This document shows, piece by piece, positions 22,601 to 30,300 of a stretch of DNA of 64,000 nt. This DNA is from Vitis vinifera (lineage: Eukaryota; Streptophyta; Magnoliopsida; Vitales; Vitaceae), in assembly GCF_030704535.1 (NCBI RefSeq), contig NC_081818.1, forward strand, positions 26,451,001 to 26,515,000, in the 5' to 3' direction. The notes beneath the pieces were generated by a model that was given only the letters and a program-made list of their open reading frames with translations, did not search any database and was not told the DNA's origin. A program made the position numbers and the translations under genes. Numbering within the stretch: the first letter of the stretch is position 1; each line of letters opens with the position of its first letter.

Positions 22601-25442
22601 GACAAATAAGGACGTGAAAGAAATTGTTAAACTGAGAGTATGGTTTTGATGACAGTCAGATTTTTTTTTTTTTCCTTTTTTTTTTATAAGCCAGTGAGAG
22701 TTAATCTTCCCTGTAGACAAAAATTGTTTCTTCCATATTTTTTTAATCAACTAATGAGAGTCATTCTTCCCCCATAAAATCAAATTTTTCTTCCAAGAGG
22801 TCAATCTCCTTAAATGCTCCTCTACTGAATCCAATACAACATAACACTTATAAACAGATCTAAGGGAAGACCTAGATAGGTGGAAGGAAAACAACAAACC
22901 CTACAATTGAACAAAGAAACCAAAACACCCATCCATTGCACCTCAACCACCAAAATCAGCTTCTTTGCTACAAATTGATTTTCAAACCCAGAACAAGCTC
23001 AAAATAAATCAAGGCCCACCTCAAATACTTCAGCTATTCCTTAGTGGCTTCACAAAACAACAATATATCATTCATGAAAAAATGATGGGAAACTTCTACT
23101 CCTCCCACATTCCCTACCTCGAAACCCTCTAATAAAGCCCCACTTGCACTGCCCTCAAAATGCAAGGGCTGAAAGCTTCCATTGCTAATACAAAACGGTA
23201 TAAAGTGGATCACCCTGACTCAAACCTGTAAAGCTTTTTAAAACCAAAAGTCCCCCAGTACTTGATCCATCCCATCCATCTTTACCCGAATCACATTTTT
23301 TCCATAATCAAGAGGAGAAACTTCAACTTTACATGATCACAGCAGGTCTCTATATCCAATTGGCACACTAATCCTACTTGGAACCTTTTTGTTTCCAAAT
23401 CTATAGCTTTGTTAGCAAGAAAAGTTACATTCAATATTTGTCTACCCTCCACAAAAACATTATGAGACTTTGACATCACCTTTTCAATGACCTCCTTCAA
23501 TTTATTCATCAAAACTTTTGAAAAGGAGCACACCCAACTAAACCGATAGGCCTAAATTCCTTAATATTCTTCCACTCTCCCTTCCCCCCCTCCTAACCCC
23601 TAACACCCCCACACCCACTCCTTTGTAAGATTTCATTCAACAAACCCTTTCACATAAATTTCTTCCAATACTTCATCACACCCCTCTTGACAATAAACCA
23701 ACAATTCTGCCAAAAAACCATTGGGAAGCCATCTAGTTACAATATTTTGTCTACCTCCAAACACATAAAGCTACCAGCACCTCCTCTTCACCAAAAGGTC
23801 TCTCCAACCTTTCCCCATAAATATTGTGAATGGACCTGAAAAGCATCTGGCCTTCTATGCTAGGAATTCCCAAAAAGAAACTGAAAGAATGAAGCAATCC
23901 CACTCTTTGGTTCATATAACCACAACCATTCTCCCTTAATCTGCTTATAGAATTTCCTTTCTGATCTACATTAGGCATTTGATGAAAGAACTTTATATTT
24001 ATATGCCCTTGCGCCAAAAAATTCTCTACTTTTGTGTCCAAGAGCTTTCTTCTTCATAAATGGCTAAATGATTGAATTCATTCCTAAGGTCCCTTCTCTT
24101 TCTATATTGTCCCAAAACCTGATGGTTTTTTTTTTCAAGGCCACTTCTTTTCAAGAGGTCATATTACCAAAGACCACTTTATTCCAACACTTAAAATCTT
24201 CCTCCTAAGATTTTAATTTTTGACCAACACAAAACTAGGAGTCCCACTAGAAGAAAACCTTGATGGACACTAATAAAACTCTAGATAAAGAAAGGAACAA
24301 ACAATGCTGATAGAAAGTTAACAAAGAATGGACTACTGAGGAAACTGAGAAAAAGACATGACAATGAAGTTTAAAGTTTGTACCAGGCAATTGAGTAAGG
24401 GTCTTTGTTTCCTCAAAACCCAATTAATGAAAATCCAATATTCAAATTTTTCTTTATACCCGTTCAATTCCAGTTTTTCTCAGAAAGCAAAAGAAACATA
24501 ATTACAAAAATGTAGTTCTTCCACCCCCAGCATAACTTAGTACTGCGGCTACTACTTAACCCTGTGTTAAACATCCTCCCAATTGACCAAGAATATTTTT
24601 TTCCTTTCTGGAAACCAAAACCACTTCACACAAAATTTCAGAATATATTTCCCTACATTTACATTTTCTCAAAAACGAACCCACACCCCGAAGTCAAACT
24701 TCCAAACACAATGACCTCTTTCCGCCTCCTTCTGGTTGCCGAAAGTGAATGAAATAAAAGTCAATTGAAATTTTCGAGCAGAATTTTTTTGTCTCCTGCT
24801 ACTGAGCCTAATAAAGTCAAAAATAGTTTTATTCCATTCCCACATTTTGTCATAAACCAATCAAAAACATAGTAGATTATTCCAATTTGAAAAAAAAATA
24901 TTAACAAATCCAGGATTACCTTTATCAGAAAATTGAATATAAGAATCAACCTTAGAAGGTGTGGGGCTCTTGTATGAACCATTCTTGCTCCTATCTCTAA
25001 GCAACTCCTCAAGCTCTTTATAATATGCCATCTTGGCCGAACCACTACTGCTACTCCGATCCTGGTGCTTCGCCTTCTTGAATTCCTTCAATAAATTCCT
25101 CCATTTATCAGTGCACATGGTCGGTGATCTATCAAAACCTTTCTCCCTCATTTTGGCGGAGATCTGTTCCCATAAATGCTTATTCGATTTGGATGTGTTG
25201 AAGAGCCCATCCACCTCTCTCCTGAAGCTTATCAAGTTTCGTGTCTCCTCCTGCACCCAAGTCTCGGCTCTCTTCTTCGGCGCCTTCATTTCGTGGTCTT
25301 CTCCACTGCTCTCAGCTAGAATCATCTGCTGCTGCTGCTGTTGAGGTGAGAGCCCGTTATTGGCCACCACTTCGAGCATCATCTCTCTCCCTCCTCCTTC
25401 CTTGTAGAAATCAATCGGACGAGCCTTCTCCGACAGGTACAT
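7687..25442 (-). CDS. GT-1: Trihelix transcription factor GT-1, gene with giant introns
   Basis: DNA-binding factor of the GT-1 trihelix family, known to bind GT-boxes (GGTTAA-type) of light-regulated promoters. Exons, minus strand: 25442-24920, 20186-20148, 9034-8903, 8230-8003, 7901-7687. These sum to 1137 nt, 378 residues (Arabidopsis GT-1 about 406). Phases agree at every junction and all introns are GT/AG. Exon 1 has the family start [14 protein letters not shown], a six-Gln run (34-39), and the trihelix domain (about 58-153) with the spaced tryptophans W62, W91 and W114. Exons 3-5 encode the conserved C-terminal region, including [11 protein letters not shown] and [10 protein letters not shown]. 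Intron 2 (11,113 bp) and intron 1 (4,733 bp) are filled with retroelements. Exon 2 is only 39 nt and sits alone between them. Joining exon 1 to the distant exons rests on homology and phase; the match is strong. Confidence 0.93.
9346..9426. repeat. Short tandem duplication in GT-1 intron 2
   Basis: The word GGCARTGTTACTTGACT occurs at 9346 and again at 9396, each followed by similar AGGAG/GGGAG-ACAC sequence, giving a period of 50 bases. It is imperfect and non-coding. Confidence 0.6.
10406..10490. repeat. 30-bp tandem repeat, nearly three copies, GT-1 intron 2
   Basis: The unit begins TACTATAGAAAAGGGAACC and ends GGGTTTGGT. Copies start at 10406, 10436 and 10466, the third incomplete, with one or two differences between copies. 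It lies within the intron and encodes nothing. Confidence 0.85.
11543..11687 (-). mobile_element. Short 5'-truncated LINE tail with 19-bp target duplication
   Basis: A 145-bp insertion in GT-1 intron 2 is flanked by perfect copies of TAACAGTTATGCATTATAT at 11524-11542 and 11688-11706. On the minus strand it resembles the 3'-UTR end of a plant L1 element and finishes in a (TA)n tract at its 3' end instead of poly(A). Long variable duplications with a simple-sequence tail are the mark of target-primed reverse transcription. Confidence 0.75.
12896..13478 (+). repeat. 5' LTR
   Basis: 583 bp, TG...CA ends. It holds two internal copies of an AGGTTATTAGAGTC...TAGACTTT unit near 13062 and 13116, a TATATATA box at about 13162-13169, and GAGACTC/CTAGAAGG words downstream. 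Confidence 0.95.
13483..13493 (+). other. tRNA-Met primer-binding site
   Basis: TGGTATCAGAG, four bases after the 5' LTR, matches the usual initiator methionine tRNA primer-binding site of plant gypsy elements. Confidence 0.85.
13518..14654 (+). pseudogene. Retrotransposon gag, broken
   Basis: The frame opens with [14 protein letters not shown] and carries the retrotransposon gag domain ([21 protein letters not shown] near 13860-13925). A C-X2-C-X4-H-X4-C zinc knuckle ([14 protein letters not shown]) lies at 14541-14582. In-frame stops at TAG 14001-14003 and TGA 14196-14198 interrupt it without changing frame. It would package element RNA if intact; here it cannot make full-length protein. 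Confidence 0.88.
14820..15985 (+). pseudogene. Retrotransposon protease and reverse transcriptase, broken
   Basis: A protease-like IIDGGSS motif is encoded near 14830 in a frame that shifts before 14969. From there the frame runs through the protease tail (LLGRPWLFD) into reverse transcriptase. Conserved RT blocks include [34 protein letters not shown] and the catalytic YFDD at 15881-15892. A TGA at 15575-15577 splits the RT domain, and more stops plus a frame change follow after 15985. Confidence 0.9.
16020..18145 (+). pseudogene. Retrotransposon RNase H, integrase and chromodomain-like end, broken
   Basis: After a scrambled stretch, the frame from 16177 encodes RNase H ([30 protein letters not shown]). 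The integrase zinc-binding segment and catalytic core follow ([26 protein letters not shown] with the catalytic Glu region). The end ([14 protein letters not shown]) resembles a chromodomain, supporting a chromovirus. Stops at TGA 17239-17241 and TAG 18046-18048 break integrase and the chromodomain-like tail. Confidence 0.9.
18163..18176 (+). other. Polypurine tract
   Basis: AAGTTGGGGGGAAT immediately before the 3' LTR, the expected plus-strand priming site. Confidence 0.7.
18177..18779 (+). repeat. 3' LTR
   Basis: 603 bp. Compared with the 5' LTR it has a tandem duplication of about 28 bp (the GAGACTCCATTGATTTTCTT unit, near 18530-18585), a small deletion near 18317, and about 36 substitutions by hand count. 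Confidence 0.95.
19971..20055. repeat. 44-bp tandem duplication next to GT-1 exon 2
   Basis: Two near-identical copies start at 19971 and 20015. Each contains ACACACCAGYGTGTGTG, a short palindrome, followed by ACACTGATTGGTGAA. It lies about 90 bases beyond the exon 2 donor on the minus strand, inside intron 2. Confidence 0.9.
20640..24235 (-). mobile_element. Long decayed L1-type LINE in GT-1 intron 1
   Basis: On the minus strand the order of ORF2 landmarks is preserved though every frame is broken: [11 protein letters not shown] near 24180; NIKFFHQM and NSISRL near 23970; [25 protein letters not shown] and [10 protein letters not shown] near 23530-23320 (RT fingers and palm); GLSQGDPL near 23210; and PSTYLGLPL near 22860. 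The Cys-rich tail and 3' end follow near 21200-20640. It lies in the GT-1 orientation. A solo LTR (21594-22257) interrupts it. No target duplication was found, so both ends are approximate. Confidence 0.82.
21594..22257 (-). mobile_element. Solo LTR nested in the intron 1 LINE
   Basis: A 664-bp TG...CA unit flanked by AAATA at 21589-21593 and 22258-22262. Read on the minus strand, its last 250 bases match the LTR of the gypsy element at 12896-18779: same GGTTATCCTACATCA-like end, same CTAGAAGGCCTTAATGAGAC and GGAGTCTCC blocks. The upstream half is divergent. No internal retroelement sequence remains, so it is a recombined solo LTR of a related family. LINE sequence resumes on both sides. Confidence 0.8.
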
Positions 25443-25960
25443 GTCGCGATTCTATTGGTTGGTTTTGCGGTGCGAACCGTGAGATTTCGCATGTAAAACA
25501 AACCCTAATTAGGACACAGAGAGGATTGAATCAGCGGTTGAGAACAGTAAAGCAAGAAGCACAGAGCAGAAGATGATGATCACATGAAACGACGTCGTAT
25601 CGAGTATAGATAACGGAGGGATTTGGGGGAGGTGGACTGATGGACTAGCGTGGGCTGGACCGTCTTACGGGATGAGAAAAGAAGCATGGGAAGAGCAAAT
25701 CACAATCGCACGCGTGGCAGAGTGCACATGTTTTTTGGACGTTGATGTATCATGATAGAGTGATCCTGGCCGTCGATATGTAGTAGTATTGAAAAGAACG
25801 TGGACTCTCGAGTGTTTGCGCAACCACAGTGGCGACTGGGTGAGGATGAAACGGGGGCCTGTGGTCCTATACTCCCAGTCCCTCCCCAGGCGTTCATCAG
25901 CCACCCTTACAGACATTCCCTCTGGGCGGCACGTGTATGCGTCAGAAACTGGGAATAGCT
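25443..25960 (-). promoter_or_regulatory. GT-1 upstream region
   Basis: More GC-rich than its surroundings. It contains a half-conserved palindrome AAACGACGTCGTAT at 25587-25600, CACGCGTG at 25709-25716 and a G-box core CACGTG at 25930-25935. No clear TATA box is seen. These positions fit a 5'-UTR and promoter; function is inferred. Confidence 0.5.
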
Positions 25961-26830
25961 GACTTAGGACAGTTGTGGGTCCTGACACCAAATATATAAC
26001 AGTTTCATGATTTTTAAAACAGATATTCAAATAAAAAATAAGATAACTTTTAAATAAAAAATAAAAAATATAGATTACAACTTTCAATGTGATAATTCTT
26101 TGCTTGCTCCAAATATACAAATGTATGTATATGGTTAAGTTTAGCAACATATTGTCCCCCAAAACAATCGAAAAAATAGTGTGATTTGTATTTAAATTAA
26201 TAATTTGTGTGGTAAAATCTTAACGTTAATATTTGTCACAAAATAATATTTTTTTTCTATGATACTTTCATTTTGATCATAATTCAAAAATAGATAATGA
26301 AAATATTTTATTGATTTTAAAAGTTAATCGAAGACTTTGAGTGTTTTATTCCGGAACAATTTTATTGAAAGATGAAGAACAATGGTTATCCTTTATGATT
26401 TTTTGAATTTGCATGAAGGTTTTATAAAGCTTTAAGTAAATCGAGGGTTTAAAGTGGTTTATTTTCGAATGACCTTATTAAAAAGGGAAGATCGACGAGT
26501 GTGAAACTTCTGTTGTTTTTAGGATTTATAGTGAAATTTAATTTAGTGAAAATTTTTATTTTAGTGAAATTTTTTATTTTTTATGAAATCTTGTAGACTC
26601 GTTTTGTTAATTTGAAGAATTCTCCCGTTGAAATAAGTCACCCTACAAGTTAGGGAATTAAATTTTAGAATTACCCTTAGTTGTTTATTTTATTTTATTT
26701 AATGCTACCACCTACCATTGCCTTTCCATTCAATTCATTGTCATTATACCCTTTTCGTCACGAAATTCTAATGTCCCAACAGCACATATGAAAATGATGA
26801 GGGAAGCATCAATTGGGTCATATTTTTCGT
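25961..26830. other. AT-rich intergenic, no feature recognised
   Basis: Low-complexity AT-rich DNA between the GT-1 promoter and the GC-rich patch at 26832-27035. No gene or defined repeat could be supported. Confidence 0.4.
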
Positions 26831-26863
26831 AGGTAAGGCCTCACGGAGATCGGATCAGTCTGG

Positions 26864-27034
26864 TCAACGTAGCCTCCCTCCGGTCGCTTCCCGAGAGAAT
26901 CTTTTTTGCTGCTTCAACATTTCCAGTTGGATATTCATCAGCGGCTGAATCAGATGGTGCCGAATCAGGTCTTGTCGAATCATATCTTCCCACCTATCGT
27001 CCATGCTCGGGATTTCCAAGGAAAGATGATTCAT
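26864..27034 (-). CDS. Small unrecognised open frame in a GC-rich patch
   Basis: A 56-residue frame (ATG 27034-27032, alternative ATG 27004-27002, stop TGA 26866-26864) in a patch clearly richer in G and C than its flanks. The predicted peptide is charged and likely helical (RWEDMIRQDL, LIQPLMNIQLEMLKQQKRF). I do not recognise it. It may be a captured exon, a fragment of a dead gene or a small peptide gene. It lies about 310 bases beyond the NBP35 stop and could also fall at or beyond that gene's 3'-UTR. No splice sites or promoter could be assigned. Confidence 0.25.
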   Translation of the reverse strand: MNHLSLEIPSMDDRWEDMIRQDLIRHHLIQPLMNIQLEMLKQQKRFSREATGGRLR

Positions 27035-27345
27035 TCAAGAATCAAGACCCAATATATCACCTAATAATTATTTTTCACTTTTTCTGGAAAACCATATTTG
27101 TACAGAAATCATTTTATGACTAAAAAATAATTAAGAATTATCCAAACTCCATAAAAAATTAAAAATTAAAATCAATAATTATGGCACATGAGACATGAAC
27201 TAGCAACTTTTAGCACTCTGAATAAAGATGATAAGAATTAGAAAAGACAAAAAGGTGTCATGGTTACGTATAACTTCTGAGTAATTTAATGTATATGCCG
27301 GAAACAGTGAGCAAAACCTTCAACATCCTAAGCACCATTATCTAC

Positions 27346-30300
27346 TCAAGTGGTAGACAGTGCCTGATTTGCCACCAGCTTTTCTATGATCCTCTGAAGG
27401 GCAGGAGCGCTCACCCCACATTTCGTATCAGCAAAGCAGGATCTACCTTCTTCAGCTGCCTTGCATAGCTGTGGGTCTAATGGTACCTTCCCCAAGAAGG
27501 GGACATTCATTTCCTTGCACATTTTTGCTGCCCCACCGCTACTACTATCAAACACCTCACTGCAAGCAACCAAGTTTAGCATTTCTGGAGCTTTCTCCCT
27601 CATATATTCAATCACCCACTCTGTCACATCTTTTTGTTCACCTGTCTCTGTCACCCTTGTAAACCTGAAATCTGTCACTGGTTGGCACAACCCGCTCATG
27701 TTCTCAACCACTCCGAGAACTTCTACTCCAACTTTCTTGCAGAAACTCACTTCTTTGCGCACGTCGATTAGAGAGACTTGTTGTGGGGTGGTGACTATGA
27801 TTGCACCATCTATTCCAGTTCCCTGGAGGAATTGGACAATAGAGATGTGCTCGTCCGAAGTCCCTGGCGGGGCATCAACCACTAGGAAGTCGAGTTCTCC
27901 CCAGTACACATCCTTTAGGAATTGCTTGATGATCCCATTTTTACGGGGGCCCCTCCATATGACAGCTTCATCCGGGTTTGGAAGCATGAAACCGATGGAC
28001 ATGACCCCGAGGTTCGACTCAACATAGACAGGAGACCAGCCAAGGTTGCTCTGGTGGATGTCTTGTCCTTCTAGACCAAGCATCTTGGGAATACTTGGGC
28101 CACAAATGTCGATATCAAGGAGACCCACTTGGAAGTCCATAGCTGCTAGAGCAAATGAGAGTTGGGCAGAGAATGTGCTCTTGCCAACCCCACCTTTGCC
28201 TGACAAAACCAGTATCTTACGCTTCACAGTAGCCATTCGCTCAGCAATGGCAACCAAGTCTGCAATAACCAATATGCAGAAAATTCAGATAACAAGAAAG
28301 ACATGATTCTTGAGACAGATAATATCGGTTCAGCTAAAGTGACAACTATCACAGCTCAAGTCTATCCAGGACTTGTGAGTGCTTTAATTTCCACACGAAA
28401 GCAATTGAACAAAGATTTGGATAAAAGAATTTATAAGATAACAGCATAAGATGCATGTTCATAAGACAATGTAACCAACCCAAAAGAATAATCTAAGGTG
28501 TGCACCTAACGCATTTTATAGTCTAGTAATTGAAATGCATATATATTCTTGCATCATCAGAATTTTATTTTCCCCACCAGTTCATGAAAATAAGCCCGTT
28601 TTCTATTCTACAGGAGTACGAGTGAATTCATAAAAATAATACCAATCAACCAAAGAACAGAAAGATATCAAAAGAACCCCAAGAATAAGTTATCAAACTA
28701 AAAGACAAAACAACGCAGCCTTTTTTTTTTAACCTCCAAAATTGCATGCAAAAGGATTAGCAATAAGGCAGGCAACTTATATAAAAGACAAAGTCTAGGT
28801 TCATTCCTTCTTGCCCATAAGATGACAATATGAGATTAATTTCCAAATGCAGGGCAGCTTAAGTCTATAGCACTATAGTACATGCACCAATAAATGTAAT
28901 AATTAAGACTTTGACTCATGCTTTTGACAAAATTGAAAACTTACTTTATTTTGCAGATTGTTTCATTAGACTAGCACTGCATTATTTACCCTTGAGGAAT
29001 CCATTAGCGATCAAGAAAATTTTCCACTCAAGCATTGAAGAAAGGTACTTATAAGCATCTTTGTTCAATTGTTTATGCCATGTGCTTCAACTTTCTTATC
29101 CCAACTATATCTGTGCTACTGTAATGACACTAAATTTGTAACAGTACCAGTAAACTACAAAAGCAATTTGAGTTGTGCTCATACACATTATCATTTTAGT
29201 AATTGTCACGCCTCAGATTCTGGACAACCCAAAATTCAATTTGTGATCCCAGGTCACATGTTTGACTCTAAGGGTTATGCCTATCCAAGCTGGCAATCAA
29301 TCCTAATAACCTGTTTATTTATTTTCAAAACCAACCATTAGACTATCACCTATTCACAAGTATAATAAATCCGCCAATCATCTTACCACTCAAATATTTG
29401 TAAAAAGTTTTACAAACTACTAAAATATGGTTCAAGTTACAAAAGTTAGTTCTTTTACTCTTTGGGGCTTTTATTTATTCCCAACATGCTTAATGATTTT
29501 CAACAACTAACATAACAATTTTTCTTCAACAATATCATCCCAAATATTAAAGAAAATTCTCAATAATCCAAATATCAACAAAACATAATTTATACTCTAA
29601 TTTTATTTATTCCTAACAATCTCAATAATTTTTTCAACACCCAATACAATTATTTTTCCACATTTAAATCACCAAAAACATTCAAGAAAATTCCTAATAA
29701 TCCAAATATCAACAAAAACACTATTTATAACATAATTTTACTCATCTCCAACAATTCCTAACACTCAATACAACAATTTTTCTATATTTAAATCATCCCA
29801 AATATTACCAACATTCTAAAAAATTCCGCAAATCACAAAATAAATTTATCAATAACCATAATCACACTTCAAATAATACAAATAATATCTATTATCTCTC
29901 AACATCATAATATATAATTTTTTTCCAAAGAAAAATATTAAATCAAAGTTTTAGGGTTAAACCACCCTACCTTAAATCCAAAAATCTAACCGTTGAAACA
30001 AAAATCGGACTTCGTATGAGTGTTCATCGCATTAAATAAAATATCCTCCTAAAATTTTACATGAAACAAATGTTGTTTGGTAGGTCCACCGGTGCCCTAA
30101 AGCCGACGCCCCATTTTTTTCCACTGTTGGCCTGCATCTCCTCTTTCTTTCATTTCTTTTGTTTTTCCTTTTTCAAACTCCCACGCCCAACAACCTCATT
30201 ATATATAGATATAGATATAGATATATGTATATACCACACATGTCCTTTTCCTTTTTTTTCTTTTTTTTAATAGTTAATGGAATCATGTCCTAAATGAATT

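Noticed and set aside
24861-24919. GT-1 exon 1 ending as a separate 193-residue protein
   Set aside because: A good donor (AAAG|GTAATCC at 24920/24919) joins in phase to exons 2-5, and the combined protein matches the GT-1 family end to end. The short frame remains possible only as an intronic-polyadenylation product.
27461-28027. 188-codon plus-strand frame
   Set aside because: It is the antisense shadow of NBP35 exon 3.
28260-28272. NBP35 starting at the ATG at 28272, as a single-exon protein
   Set aside because: This reads through a clear TTGCAG acceptor. It would lose the N-terminal four-cysteine motif that is encoded in phase at 34973-34738.
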